Below, piece by piece: positions 24,262 through 33,148 of a DNA stretch of 64,000 nucleotides. Where the stretch lies: NCBI GenBank assembly GCA_021845965.1, contig JAJZUZ010000005.1:1-64000 (forward strand), written 5' to 3'. The notes beneath the pieces were generated by a model. The model ran no database searches. It worked only from the letters and a program-made list of their open reading frames with translations, and was not told where the DNA came from. The DNA is from Pseudomonadota bacterium. Its GTDB lineage: Bacteria > Pseudomonadota > Gammaproteobacteria > Burkholderiales > Burkholderiaceae_C. Made by a program: the position numbers and the translations under genes. Each line of letters starts with the position of its first letter. Position 1 is the first letter of the stretch.

Positions 24262-25062
24262 TTATTCCCCCTTTTTCATGGGCATAAGATGCGCGATCGG
24301 CTGCATCAGATCCTTGAATGACTTTGAAATTAGCAAGTGTGCACGATTGAATCTAGCCATTATTTCATCGCTGTTTGGGGCGAATGCGCCCGTCGCCGAG
24401 ACGGAAGTGTCCATCAGCATTGCGGGCTTGTCGTTTGCGATGCCTTGTCCGATAGCGAACCCCATCGTGACGCCATCCTCGACAGGTATCTGAAATTGGA
24501 GAAAGGAGTTCCATGGTTTTCCTTCTTGCAGATGTTGGGTTAGTGCTTCTGGAAGCGAAACCTTGATCCCCAATGTGTCGACGATGAAGGCTGTTGGATC
24601 CTTTTCTTGCATGTGGAGGGGCCCAAAGGCATCTAAGTAACGTAGATTGATCGCGGTGATCGGCTGAGATGCATCTGCAGGTGGGCGTGCTTTCAAGAGT
24701 GCCTCTACGCCGCTCTTGACGACGGGAGCAAAGTCGGACCAGTGTCTGTAAGGTGGAACCGCATTCGCAGAGAACAACCCGGGACCGATCTGGAACAGAG
24801 ATTTGGTCTCGCCCTCTTGATTCATGTTGAACCGTAGGACGGGTTGGCCTTCCAGCATGGGGAATTGAGGTGGGACAATCCGGGTCGGTTCCGAATAGCC
24901 GAGCTGATGAACGATAGCCCCAAACTTCATGAAGAGCTGCTCGACATCGCTTGTGCTTTGTATGATTTTCGGCGTATGTGGCGCTACAGCCTGGGCGTGG
25001 GTCGCCCATCTTAGCTCGGCGATGAGTTCAAGCAATGGTGCGTTTTCGATGCTCTCGCTCAT
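24262..25062 (-). CDS. TIGR04255 family protein
   Basis: 266 aa. It has the family pattern: N-terminal PLLELIAELRW, then PVLRFNMNQEGETKSLFQIGPG, SANAVPPYRHWSDF, and NLRYLDAF. TIGR04255 proteins are of unknown function and are frequent in mobile and defence islands with a variable partner. The start overlaps the RHH gene stop (ATGA). Its neighbours suggest a toxin-like or immune cassette under control of the RHH protein (inference). Confidence 0.8.
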   Translation of the reverse strand: MSESIENAPLLELIAELRWATHAQAVAPHTPKIIQSTSDVEQLFMKFGAIVHQLGYSEPTRIVPPQFPMLEGQPVLRFNMNQEGETKSLFQIGPGLFSANAVPPYRHWSDFAPVVKSGVEALLKARPPADASQPITAINLRYLDAFGPLHMQEKDPTAFIVDTLGIKVSLPEALTQHLQEGKPWNSFLQFQIPVEDGVTMGFAIGQGIANDKPAMLMDTSVSATGAFAPNSDEIMARFNRAHLLISKSFKDLMQPIAHLMPMKKGE

Positions 25063-25295
25063 GATTCTCTCCGTGTGACGGGCCTCGTCGACCGGTCGCG
25101 CTTATTTACGGTCCTCGCCTGAACGCGCTCCATAACCAAAACCTCCAGCATGTTCACCATGCTCCTATTCTCAGCATCCGCCAATTGTCTTAGGGCAGCT
25201 TTAAAAGTGGGTGAAACTCGAAGGTTCAACGCCTCCGTCTTGCCATCGTCGAATCGCATCTGCCTTCTCCGCAACGCATTTGCCTGTGCATCCAC
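25059..25295 (-). CDS. Ribbon-helix-helix-like small regulator
   Basis: 78 aa. A basic N-terminus leads into EALNLRVSPTFKAALRQLAD followed by RSMVNMLEVLVMERV, a strand-helix-helix pattern of RHH DNA-binding proteins, including antitoxins. It heads the four-gene cassette and overlaps TIGR04255 by 4 bp, consistent with an autorepressor. The C-terminal 15 residues are Arg-rich. Confidence 0.65.
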   Translation of the reverse strand: MDAQANALRRRQMRFDDGKTEALNLRVSPTFKAALRQLADAENRSMVNMLEVLVMERVQARTVNKRDRSTRPVTRRES

Positions 25296-25307
25296 ATTAT
25301 CGTCGGT

Positions 25308-25691
25308 TCATAGAACTGTCAACTCGTAACTCAGTGGGGTCTGAGATTGTCTCGAGGCGGCGACGATCGGCTGCTGAGGTAAACGAGGGGATTGGTGGGA
25401 GGAGTCCGCCGGATTCACTAGGTGGAGCATCTCCCGGATGCCAGGGATGGAGATTGGATGGTGCGCCCTGCAATCCCAGCCCCGAATGCCCAACTCGAGA
25501 GCCAAGCGTAGCATCGGATCGCTAAACGATAACGCTTGTGCTCTGGCCGGCCGCTCGTCATTGGGGTAATACCGGCAAGTCTGAGCATTAACTCTGGCGA
25601 GCCACTTGGGAGCGCTGAGCCCTCTTGCGATGAGCTGCTTTGGGCACGCAAACTCAGTATGGTTGACCTGATGCCTCTGCCGGGTGATCTG
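25308..25691 (-). pseudogene. Open frame without a usable start, possible gene remnant
   Basis: The frame is open for 128 codons. It reads like real protein (CPKQLIARGLSAPKWLARVN, then QTCRYYPNDERPARAQALSF, then MLRLALELGIRGWDCRAHHP), but the only ATG is internal at 25514. It lies between the RHH gene and the right junction, where truncated genes are common in such elements. No family recognised; could also be chance. Confidence 0.35.
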
Positions 25692-25770
25692 TCAATTGAA
25701 GATCGATTCGAGTAGCTGCAAGTGATGTCAAGTGAGCGCGCTGCTCAGGGGTGCTAAAAGGGGACTAAAG

Positions 25771-25875
25771 TCACCCGGAGATCACGAGACCCGCATATTT
25801 CCCTAGTTTAAAAGTCGCCCCATGGTAGTGCTGCATCATGGGGGTGTGGTTGGCGAGATCGGCCGGCGTGGACAT
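25771..25875 (-). pseudogene. mutS: Displaced native 5' end of mutS
   Basis: From ATG 25875 the frame reads MSTPADLANHTPMMQHY, the normal MutS start, and then runs into the element and stops at 25771 after 34 codons. The matching body of the gene is at 1-172 on the same strand. It begins 42 bp after the DUF3429 gene, so the intact mutS lay directly downstream of the photolyase cluster. Confidence 0.9.
25824..25848. repeat. attR: right copy of the insertion-site direct repeat
   Basis: 25829-25848 is identical to 108-127; the extended 25-bp match has one difference (25828 G versus 107 C). A GGGGACTAAA box at 25760-25769 matches boxes near attL. The gap 25296-25823 otherwise holds only the remnant frame described separately. 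Confidence 0.9.
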
Positions 25876-25917
25876 CCGGGCGAGTCTATCAACATGACGC
25901 GGCCCCGCCGCGGTGGC

Positions 25918-26373
25918 TCAGCCGGCGCTGAACGGGATGGCCGCCAGGCCGAGACTGGCGCCGATGCTCAGGTGCAGGCGCAGCGGCAGGTACCAGGGCG
26001 GCAGCGTCAGGCGCCGGGCCAGGCGCCGGTCCTGCCCGTAGTGGGCGCCGAAGGCCCCGATCAGCAGCACGGCGCCCAGCACCGCCCCATGCGTCAGCAG
26101 CAGGGGAAGCAGCAGCGCAGCCCAGCCGGCCAGGGCCGGCACCACGCTCCAAAGGTACAACGGCCCGGCGGCGGCTTCGTCTTCGCGCATGGCAAAGGCC
26201 CAGTGCAGGGCACCGACGAAGCTCAGGATGACGGCGCCGTAGCCCAGCAGAGCCTGCTGCCACAAGACTCGGTGGGTGGGATCGAGCAGCGTGCCCAGGG
26301 CGGCAGCGGCAAAGGGCAGCAGGCCGCCGTAGCCCAGCCAGGCGACCAGCGGCGGGAGGACGGGCCGGCTCAT
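25918..26373 (-). CDS. DUF3429 membrane protein
   Basis: 151 aa from ATG 26373. Four hydrophobic segments are visible (for example LLPFAAAALGTLL, ALLGYGAVILSFVGALHWAF, LYLWSVVPALAGWAALLLPL). The LSFVGALHWAFAM motif and overall length match DUF3429/TMEM69-like proteins. Function unknown; the family commonly neighbours photolyase-like genes. The start overlaps the DUF2237 gene by 4 bp. Confidence 0.82.
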   Translation of the reverse strand: MSRPVLPPLVAWLGYGGLLPFAAAALGTLLDPTHRVLWQQALLGYGAVILSFVGALHWAFAMREDEAAAGPLYLWSVVPALAGWAALLLPLLLTHGAVLGAVLLIGAFGAHYGQDRRLARRLTLPPWYLPLRLHLSIGASLGLAAIPFSAG

Positions 26374-26750
26374 GTGCTGCTCCCGCTGCGCTGATAGGCG
26401 TGCGCCTGCAGCTGCTCCAGCGTGACGTAGTCCAGGGCGCGCTGATGCGTGCCTTCCAGCACGACGGGCGGGGCCACGCCGGCTTCCAGCGCTTCCTTCC
26501 AGCGCAGCGCGCACAGGCACCAGCGGTCGCCCGGCTGCAGGCCGCGGAAGCGGAACTCCGGCCGCGGCGTGACGAGGTCGTTGCCGCGCGCGCGCGAGAA
26601 GTCGAGGAAGGCCTGGGTGACACGCGCACAGACCACGTGCGAGCCCGCGTCCTGTGCGTCGGTGCGGCAGCAGCCGTCGCGGAAATAGCCGGTCAGCGGA
26701 TCGTAGGAGCAGGGCACCAGTTCGGTGCCGAGGACGTTCTTGGCGTTCAT
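26370..26750 (-). CDS. DUF2237 family protein
   Basis: 126 aa, the family length. Diagnostic segments: NVLGTELVPCSYDPLTGYFR, DGCCRT, GSHVVCARVTQAFLDFSRARG, and a C-terminal PGDRWCLCALRWKEAL. The conserved cysteines suggest metal or substrate binding, but no activity is established. It overlaps DUF3429 and is 83 bp downstream of the photolyase. Confidence 0.88.
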   Translation of the reverse strand: MNAKNVLGTELVPCSYDPLTGYFRDGCCRTDAQDAGSHVVCARVTQAFLDFSRARGNDLVTPRPEFRFRGLQPGDRWCLCALRWKEALEAGVAPPVVLEGTHQRALDYVTLEQLQAHAYQRSGSST

Positions 26751-26833
26751 CGGAGTGGGGACGGTCGGCGATGGGCGCAGGATAGAGGAAAGGGCGGAAC
26801 CCGTTGGGCGCCAGGGTCTTGGCGCGCCGGCGC

Positions 26834-28384
26834 TCAGTCCAGGCCGCCGATGTCGCCACGGCGGAGGGCGTCCGCGCGGGCCTGCACGGAGGCACGTTCG
26901 GGCGCGTCCAGGCGGGCCAGGTTCCTGACCTGCAGGGCGGTGCGCGGGTTGGCCGCCAGCCGGGCCTCGTGGCGCAGCAGGAAGTCCCAGTACAGGGTGG
27001 TGATGGGGCAGGCGCGCTCGCCGGTGCGCTGCGCGGGGTCATAGCGGCAGCCGCGGCACAGCGGGCTCATGCGCTCGATGTACTTGCCGCTGGCGATGTA
27101 GGGCTTGCTGGCCAGCAGGCCGCCGTCGGCGTACTGGCTCATGCCCAGCGTGTTGGGCAGTTCGACCCACTCCACCGCGTCGACGTAGACGCCCAGGTAC
27201 CAGGCATGCACCTGCCTGGGTTCCACGCCGAGCAGCAGGGCATAGAGGCCGGTGACCATGAGGCGCTGGATGTGGTGGGCGTAGCCGTACTGCAGGGTCT
27301 GGGTGATGGCGTCGCGCAGGCAGGCGAGGTCGGTGCGGCCGTCCCAGTACCAGGCAGGAAGCGCGGCGTGCGCGTCCAGGGCGTTGTGTTCCAGATAGCC
27401 GGGCATCCGGGTCCAGTAGACGCCGCGCACGTACTCGCGCCAGCCCAGGATCTGGCGGATGAAGCCTTCGGCACTGGCCAGGGGCACCTGGCCCGCGCGG
27501 TACGCCGCCTCGGCCGCAGCGACCACTTCACGCGGGTGCAGCAGCTTGAGGTTGAGCGCTGCAGCCAGTTGCGCGTGGTAGAGCCAGGGTTCACCCGGCC
27601 AGATGGCGTCCTGCCAGGGGCCGAAGTGCGGCAGGCGTTCGGCGATGAAGGCGTCCAGCGCCTGCAGGGCCTGGGCGCGCGTGACGGGCCAGGTGAAGTG
27701 GTCCAGCGCGCCCGGATGATCGGCAAAGCGGGTGCGCACCAGATCCAGCACCTCGCGCGTGAGGGCGTCGGGCTCGAAGCGCGGCGGCTGCGGCAGCCAG
27801 CCCGGGCCTTGCGGGCCGAAGGACTGCCGGTTGTCCTCGTCGTAGTTCCAGCGCCCGCCGGCGGGCTGCCCGCCGTCCATCAGGACGCCGTGGCGGCGCC
27901 GCTGTTCGCGGTAGAAGTGTTCCAGGCGCAGGGTCTTGCGGCCCCGGGCGTGGGCCGCGAATTCGCGCACCGTGGTGTAGAAGTGGCGGTCTTCACGGAT
28001 CTCCAGTGGCAGACCGGCCGCGTGGGCCGTCGCCTGCAGGGCCTGCAGCACGCGCCAGTCGCCCGGCGCCGTCATGACCAGCTCGCGTGGCCGCAGGACC
28101 GCGAGATCGTGGGCGAGCTGGGCGGCCAGGCCGCCGCGGTTGTCCGGCGCGTCGAGATGCACGTAGTGCAGCGGCCGGCCCGCGGCGCGCAGCTCGGCCG
28201 CGAAATGGCGCATGGCGCTGAGGAAGAGGGCGATGCGCGGCTGGCCGGAGCGCACGTGGGTGGACTCCTCGGCAACCTCGGCCATCCAGACCTGATCCTG
28301 CTGCGCATCGAAGCCGTCGAAGGCGGCGGCCTGCGGGTCGAGCTGGTCGCCCAGCACCAGCACGAGCCGGCGCAGGCCGCTCAC
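26834..28384 (-). CDS. FeS-type bacterial cryptochrome/(6-4) photolyase-like protein
   Basis: 516 aa from a GTG at 28384 whose GTGA overlaps the DUF2256 stop. The N-terminal antenna domain starts LVLVLGDQLD. The FAD domain includes QILGWREYVRGVYW and WVELPNTLGMSQYADGG. The C-terminus has SPLCRGCRYDPAQRTGERAC with the Cys pair and following Cys that ligate the 4Fe-4S cluster of PhrB/CryB-type enzymes. The enzyme uses light to repair UV photoproducts, probably (6-4) lesions. Neighbours DUF2256, DUF2237 and DUF3429 are regular companions. Confidence 0.88.
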   Translation of the reverse strand: MSGLRRLVLVLGDQLDPQAAAFDGFDAQQDQVWMAEVAEESTHVRSGQPRIALFLSAMRHFAAELRAAGRPLHYVHLDAPDNRGGLAAQLAHDLAVLRPRELVMTAPGDWRVLQALQATAHAAGLPLEIREDRHFYTTVREFAAHARGRKTLRLEHFYREQRRRHGVLMDGGQPAGGRWNYDEDNRQSFGPQGPGWLPQPPRFEPDALTREVLDLVRTRFADHPGALDHFTWPVTRAQALQALDAFIAERLPHFGPWQDAIWPGEPWLYHAQLAAALNLKLLHPREVVAAAEAAYRAGQVPLASAEGFIRQILGWREYVRGVYWTRMPGYLEHNALDAHAALPAWYWDGRTDLACLRDAITQTLQYGYAHHIQRLMVTGLYALLLGVEPRQVHAWYLGVYVDAVEWVELPNTLGMSQYADGGLLASKPYIASGKYIERMSPLCRGCRYDPAQRTGERACPITTLYWDFLLRHEARLAANPRTALQVRNLARLDAPERASVQARADALRRGDIGGLD

Positions 28385-28554
28385 GGCTTGCCCCGTGCGC
28401 CGTCGCGCGTGCGCCGGCAGGCTTCGGAGCAGTACTGCACCTGCTCCCAGTTCTTCTCCCATTTCTTGCGCCAGCTCATGGGGCGGCCGCAGACGCTGCA
28501 CGGCTTGCTGGGCAGGTGCTGCTTGTTGCCTTTGTGTCCGGGGGAGCGTGGCAT
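28381..28554 (-). CDS. DUF2256 small cysteine protein
   Basis: 57 aa from ATG 28554. Contains PCSVCGRPMSWRKKWEKNWE and VQYCSEACRR, the two Cys pairs of the DUF2256 zinc-ribbon-like family. It is coupled to the photolyase gene by a 4-bp overlap. Biochemical role unknown. Confidence 0.88.
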   Translation of the reverse strand: MPRSPGHKGNKQHLPSKPCSVCGRPMSWRKKWEKNWEQVQYCSEACRRTRDGARGKP

Positions 28555-28717
28555 GGGGCGAGGGGAAAAAGGAAGATCGGATGCGTATTGTCGCCAGTGG
28601 CCGCCGCTGCTGCAGCGGCGCCCGCGCGGGCGAAGCAAGGTCGAAAAGAACGTCTTTGCCAAATAATGGACAAATGGGGCCCAGCCGTATCCGGCCAGGG
28701 CGAAGGGGTCGATTAAT

Positions 28718-31700
28718 ATGCTCGGAACCAGCGCATGGAAGGCCGGCCCGCAGGCGGCGGCGGTGCGTGCGCTTGGAACGGCCGGCATCTTTATGGGTTT
28801 TCCAGACGACAGCAACGACATCGACGCACTGCGCGCGCGCCTGCGCGAGGTGGAGTCGCGGCTGCGCCAGCGTGAGCACGACTGGGAGCTGCTGGAAGAC
28901 CAGCGCCGCCGTACCGAGCAGATGTTTACCGCCGCCTTCGACGAAAGCCCGGAGGCCATCGGCCTGTCGCGGCTGGATGACGGGCTGATCGTCGATGTGA
29001 ACCAGGAGTGGCTGGCCCTGACCGGCTACAAGCGCGAGGAGGTCATCGGCCACACGGTGGTGGAGATCGGCCACTGGCCCGACAAGGCATCGCGCGACAC
29101 CGTCATCTGCGAGCTGCGTGTCACCGGCCGCCTGCGCGATCGCGAGGCGATCGTCCACATGCCGAGCAAGGGCAAGCGGCTGGCGCGCTTCAACGGCACG
29201 GTGATCGACGTCGGCGGCGAGAAGCACATCCTGATGTACGTCAAGGATGTGACCAACGAACGCATGGCCGAGGAGGCCTTGCGTGCCGGCGAACTGGCCC
29301 TGGAGCAGGCGAACGAGCGGCTCAACGCCCAGCTCGAACTCTACGACCTGACGGAAAGTCTGGCCAAGGTGGGGCACTGGACGGCCAGCCTGGATTCCAG
29401 GACCATCACCTTCTCCAAAGGCCTGCGGCGACTGGCGGGCGAGGACGAGACCCTGCCGCCTGAGCGCACCAGCCCGCAGGCGCGCCAGCGCATCCACCCG
29501 GATGACCTGCCCGCCTTCGTCGCGGCGCGCCAGGCGATGGACGGGCGCCAGTTCGAATACCGGTGGCTCATGCCGGACGACAGCACCCGCTGGCTGCGCA
29601 GCCGCCTGCATCGCCACTACAACGCCGACGGCAGCGTCACGGATCTCGGTGTGGTGATGGACGTCACGACCGAGCATGACGCAACCGAGGCACTGCAGCA
29701 GAAGCTGGACTTCATCGAGAACATCACCAGCCAGATCCCGGATGTGCTGTTCCAGTACCAGATGCGACCCGACGGCAAGGGCGCCTTTCCCTTCATCAGC
29801 GCCAGCGTGCAGGCCTTGTTCCAGGTGTCGCCGCAAGAGGCCGAGAAGGATGCGCGCGCGGTGTTTGCCAACATCCACCCGGACGACCGTTCCGGCGTGT
29901 TCCAGACCATGCGGGCCAGCTACCGCGATGGCGGTCTCTGGCGGCACGAATACCGGCTGCGGCTGCGCGATGGCACGCAGCGCTGGGTGCGTGGCAATGC
30001 GGTCACGCGGGCGGACGCGAGCGGCCGCCTCGTGTCCTATGGCTCCATCGCCGACATCACGGAGCACAAGCTGGCCGAGCAGCGCCTGCAGGACAGCGAG
30101 GCGCGCTTTCGCAGCCTGACCGACCTGTCCTCCGACTGGTACTGGGAGATCGACGACCAGTTCCGCTTCACCGACTTCGTCGGCTACCGCGACGGCAAGT
30201 CCATCCTGACCCGGCAGGCCAGCCTGGGCAAGACGCGGTGGGACCTGGGGGCGCTGAACCTGAGCGACGAGGACTGGGAGGCGCACCGCCGGGTGCTGGA
30301 GTCGCACCAGCCCTTCCGCGACCTGGAGCTGCAGCGCCTGGACGCCGAGGGCAAGGTGTACTGGATCGCGGTCAGCGGCACGCCGATCTTCGACGACAAG
30401 GGCCAGTTCCGCGGCTACCGCGGCATAGGCCGCGACATCAGCACGCGCAAGCTGGCCGAGGACGAGACGCAGCGCCTGGCTTTCTACGACACGTTGACCG
30501 GCCTGCCCAACCGCCGCCTGCTGATGGATCGGCTTGCACACGCGCAGGTGACCAGTGCGCGCAGCCGGCGCTCGGGTGCGCTGCTGTTCATCGACCTGGA
30601 CAATTTCAAGGACCTCAACGACACCCTGGGCCACGACGTGGGCGACCTGCTGCTGGAGCAGGTGGCGCTGCGCCTGGTGTCCTGCCTGCGCGAAGGGGAC
30701 ACGGCGGCACGTTTCGGCGGCGACGAGTTCGTGGTGATGCTGGAGGACCTGAGCGAGCAGGACGCCGAGGCCGCCCGCCAGGCCGAGCTGGTGGCCGAGA
30801 AGATCCTGGCGCGCCTGAACGCGCCCTACGAGCTGGTCGGGCGCCAGCACAACAGCTCGCCCAGCATCGGCATCACGCTGTTCTGCGGCACCAAGCCGGG
30901 CGCGGACGAGCTGCTCAAGCGTGCCGACGTGGCCATGTACCAGGCCAAGGCGGCCGGCCGCAACACGCTGCGCTTCTTCGACCCGCAGATGCAGGCCGCC
31001 GTGCTGGCGCGCGCCGCCCTGGACGCGGACCTGCGCCTGGGCCTGCAGCGCAACGAACTGCTGCTGCACTACCAGCCCGTGGTCGACGGCTACAACAACA
31101 TCATCGGCTACGAGGCGCTGCTGCGCTGGCGCCATCCCTCGCGCGGCATGGTGGCGCCGGGTGAATTCATCGGCATGGCCGAGCAGACCGGCCTCATCCT
31201 GCCGCTGGGCCAGTGGGTGTTGCGCACGGCCTGCCGGCAGCTGGTGGCCTGGGCCGAACAGCCGGCCACCAGCCGGCTCAGCCTGGCCGTGAATGTGAGC
31301 GCGCGCCAGTTCCGCCAGAGCGACTTCGTGGCCCAGGTGCATGCCGTACTGGGCGAGACGGGAGCGGATCCGCACCGCCTGAAGCTGGAGATCACCGAGA
31401 GCGTGCTCATCAGCGACGTGGAGGATGCGATCCGCAAGATGGGCGCCCTGCGTGCGACGGGCGTGCGTTTCGCGCTGGACGACTTTGGCACCGGCTACTC
31501 ATCGCTGAGCTATCTCAAGCGCCTGCCGCTGGACCAGGTGAAGATCGACCAGGGCTTCGTGCGCGACATCCTGAGCGATCCCAATGACGCGGCCATCGTG
31601 CGCACCATCCTGGCCCTGGCCGAGAGCATGGACCTGCAGGCGGTGGCCGAGGGCGTGGAGACCGAGGGCCAGCGCCAGTTCCTGCTCGACAACGGCTGCA

Positions 31701-31765
31701 CCGTGTTCCAGGGCTATCTGTTCGGCCGCCCCGCGCCGCTGGGCCACACCGTCGTGCCGGCCTGA
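28718..31765 (+). CDS. Multi-PAS GGDEF-EAL c-di-GMP enzyme
   Basis: 1015 aa, ATG after AAGGGG; a later ATG at MGFPDDSND is possible. A coiled-coil start is followed by four PAS units (about 70-190, 200-320, 330-450, 465-580). Then come a GGDEF domain with intact GGDEF at 667-671 and an EAL domain with E799-A-L and the later DDFGTGYSSLSYLKRLP. It could both make and degrade the second messenger c-di-GMP. No membrane helix is seen, so the PAS modules probably sense a cytoplasmic signal. It is divergent from the DUF2256 gene. Confidence 0.92.
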   Translation: MLGTSAWKAGPQAAAVRALGTAGIFMGFPDDSNDIDALRARLREVESRLRQREHDWELLEDQRRRTEQMFTAAFDESPEAIGLSRLDDGLIVDVNQEWLALTGYKREEVIGHTVVEIGHWPDKASRDTVICELRVTGRLRDREAIVHMPSKGKRLARFNGTVIDVGGEKHILMYVKDVTNERMAEEALRAGELALEQANERLNAQLELYDLTESLAKVGHWTASLDSRTITFSKGLRRLAGEDETLPPERTSPQARQRIHPDDLPAFVAARQAMDGRQFEYRWLMPDDSTRWLRSRLHRHYNADGSVTDLGVVMDVTTEHDATEALQQKLDFIENITSQIPDVLFQYQMRPDGKGAFPFISASVQALFQVSPQEAEKDARAVFANIHPDDRSGVFQTMRASYRDGGLWRHEYRLRLRDGTQRWVRGNAVTRADASGRLVSYGSIADITEHKLAEQRLQDSEARFRSLTDLSSDWYWEIDDQFRFTDFVGYRDGKSILTRQASLGKTRWDLGALNLSDEDWEAHRRVLESHQPFRDLELQRLDAEGKVYWIAVSGTPIFDDKGQFRGYRGIGRDISTRKLAEDETQRLAFYDTLTGLPNRRLLMDRLAHAQVTSARSRRSGALLFIDLDNFKDLNDTLGHDVGDLLLEQVALRLVSCLREGDTAARFGGDEFVVMLEDLSEQDAEAARQAELVAEKILARLNAPYELVGRQHNSSPSIGITLFCGTKPGADELLKRADVAMYQAKAAGRNTLRFFDPQMQAAVLARAALDADLRLGLQRNELLLHYQPVVDGYNNIIGYEALLRWRHPSRGMVAPGEFIGMAEQTGLILPLGQWVLRTACRQLVAWAEQPATSRLSLAVNVSARQFRQSDFVAQVHAVLGETGADPHRLKLEITESVLISDVEDAIRKMGALRATGVRFALDDFGTGYSSLSYLKRLPLDQVKIDQGFVRDILSDPNDAAIVRTILALAESMDLQAVAEGVETEGQRQFLLDNGCTVFQGYLFGRPAPLGHTVVPA

Positions 31766-31837
31766 AAACCTGCGAATCAATCTACTGCGCAACCCGGTCG
31801 CCGCGTTGGGCGTTGTTGGCTCCGGCCGCTGCGCTTA

Positions 31838-31856
31838 ACTTTCGCCAAGCGAAAGT
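31838..31856. repeat. Perfect stem-loop after the GGDEF-EAL gene
   Basis: ACTTTCGC (31838-31845) pairs with GCGAAAGT (31849-31856) around CAA. No T-run on either strand, so termination is uncertain. It lies in a 477-bp gap that otherwise holds the palindromic element. Confidence 0.5.
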
Positions 31857-31895
31857 CAGCCTACGCCGCAACTTCGTTGTCGGAATCCTCACGTC

Positions 31896-32163
31896 AGGGC
31901 CTGTCCGCAGCCATTTTTCAAGATGCGTTGCGGATCAAGAAGGCCATGCGGTAGGCGCGTGGACGCCGCCGGGGTGATCCCCGGCAAGTCTTCGCAACAC
32001 CCCGCATGGCCTTCTTGGCCGCAACCCGAAGGGAACGGGGTGCAAGCGGCGCCAATCTAGGCGCGCGACGACGCCCAGACTGGCCGTCTGGGCTAGGAGT
32101 GCAACAACGAGTGGCGCCGCTTGCACCCCGTTCGCACTCGAAAAATGGCTACGGACAGGCCCT
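31896..32163. mobile_element. 268-bp nested-palindrome element (MITE-like)
   Basis: The ends are 24-bp inverted repeats with one mismatch: AGGGCCTGTCCGCAGCCATT-TTTC (31896-31919) and its complement at 32140-32163. Inside are two more perfect inverted pairs: 31936-31951 with 32002-32017 (16 bp), and 32034-32054 with 32112-32132 (21 bp). These enclose the short palindromes 31969-31984 and 32073-32093. No coding capacity. The flanks (CACGT before, GTACGTTCC after) would join into one continuous sequence without it, suggesting insertion. Confidence 0.75.
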
Positions 32164-32242
32164 AAGTACGTTCCGGTTCCTGCGCTCCGTCCGCCTCGCG
32201 CTCGGGCCGCTCGCTACGATTTCTTCGCGAGTTTTCTCAGCT

Positions 32243-33148
32243 TTACTCGAAGTTGCCCTGGTCGCGCTCGTCGCCGTTGGTGGACGAGGGCAGGCTGAGC
32301 TTCTCGGCGTTCTGACGCGCCTGGGCCTTGTCGCCGGCGCCGGCGAACTTGCTGTACTTGTGCAGGATGGGCACCAGCTGGCCGTACACGCGCGGGTTGC
32401 CGGCCAGGCATTCCTTCTGTTCCAGGAAGTCGGGTTCGCCGGTGAAGTTGCCGATCAGGCCGCCGGCTTCGGTCACCAGCAGCGAGCCGGCCGCCACGTC
32501 CCAAGGCTGCAGGCCGGTCTCGAAGAAACCGTCGGTGTAGCCGGCGGCCACATAGGCCAGGTCCAGCGCGGCGGCGCCGGGGCGGCGCAGGCCGGCGGTG
32601 CGCTGCATGATCTCGCTGGCCATGGCCAGGTAGGCCTGGAAGTTGTCGCCCTTGCGGAAGGGAAAGCCGGTGGAGACCAGGCACTGCGAGAGCTGGGTGC
32701 GCTTGCTCACGCGGATGCGGCGCTCGTTCAGGTAGGCGCCGCGCCCCTTGGTGGCGGTGAAGAGGTCGTTGCGGGTGGGGTCGTAGACCACGGCCTGCTC
32801 GATCTTGCCCTTGACCGCCAGCGCGATGCTGACGCAATAGACCGGGAAGCCGTGGATGAAGTTGGTGGTGCCGTCCAGCGGGTCGATGATCCAGACGAAG
32901 TCGGAATCCTTGGCGCCGTGTGTGCGGCCGGTCTCCTCGCCCCAGATGCCGTGGCCCGGGTAGGCGGTGAGCAGGGTCTCGATGATGGTCTCTTCGCTGG
33001 CGTGATCCACCTCGGTCACGAAGTCGTTCACCTGCTTCTGCGACACGCGCACGGCCTCGACGTCGAGCGCGGCGCGGTTGATGATGGCGCCGGCGGCGCG
33101 GGCGGCCTTGATGGCCACGTTGAGCATGGGGTGCAGGTTGGACGACAT
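32243..33148 (-). CDS. suhB: Inositol-1-monophosphatase SuhB
   Basis: 301 aa from the ATG at 33148 ([20 protein letters not shown]). The family metal-binding motifs are present: [20 protein letters not shown], and [17 protein letters not shown]. It hydrolyses inositol monophosphates with Mg2+; in proteobacteria SuhB also associates with Nus factors in rRNA antitermination. The C-terminal ~40 residues are a polar extension. Divergent from trmJ. Confidence 0.93.
   Translation of the reverse strand: MSSNLHPMLNVAIKAARAAGAIINRAALDVEAVRVSQKQVNDFVTEVDHASEETIIETLLTAYPGHGIWGEETGRTHGAKDSDFVWIIDPLDGTTNFIHGFPVYCVSIALAVKGKIEQAVVYDPTRNDLFTATKGRGAYLNERRIRVSKRTQLSQCLVSTGFPFRKGDNFQAYLAMASEIMQRTAGLRRPGAAALDLAYVAAGYTDGFFETGLQPWDVAAGSLLVTEAGGLIGNFTGEPDFLEQKECLAGNPRVYGQLVPILHKYSKFAGAGDKAQARQNAEKLSLPSSTNGDERDQGNFE

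Larger units (their letters stand above)
108..25848. mobile_element. Integrative mobilizable element inserted in mutS
   Basis: The same 20 bp (TGCTGCATCATGGGGGTGTG) occurs at 108-127 and 25829-25848. The mutS reading frame is split between the two copies: body on the left, native start on the right. Between them lie a tyrosine integrase next to the left junction, mobC and a relaxase, ArdC, two methyltransferases and defence genes, with no chromosomal housekeeping gene. No mating-pair formation or coupling protein genes are seen, so transfer would depend on a helper (inference). The boundaries are defined by the repeat and by the MutS frame on both sides. Confidence 0.9.

Noticed and set aside
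25741-25800. Possible tRNA end at attR
   Set aside because: The repeat lies in mutS codons; no tRNA cloverleaf can be drawn.
26834-31375. A single 1513-codon open frame on the minus strand
   Set aside because: Only the part below 28384 encodes protein (photolyase, GTG start coupled to DUF2256). The rest is antisense to the clear PAS-GGDEF-EAL gene and is a high-GC artefact.
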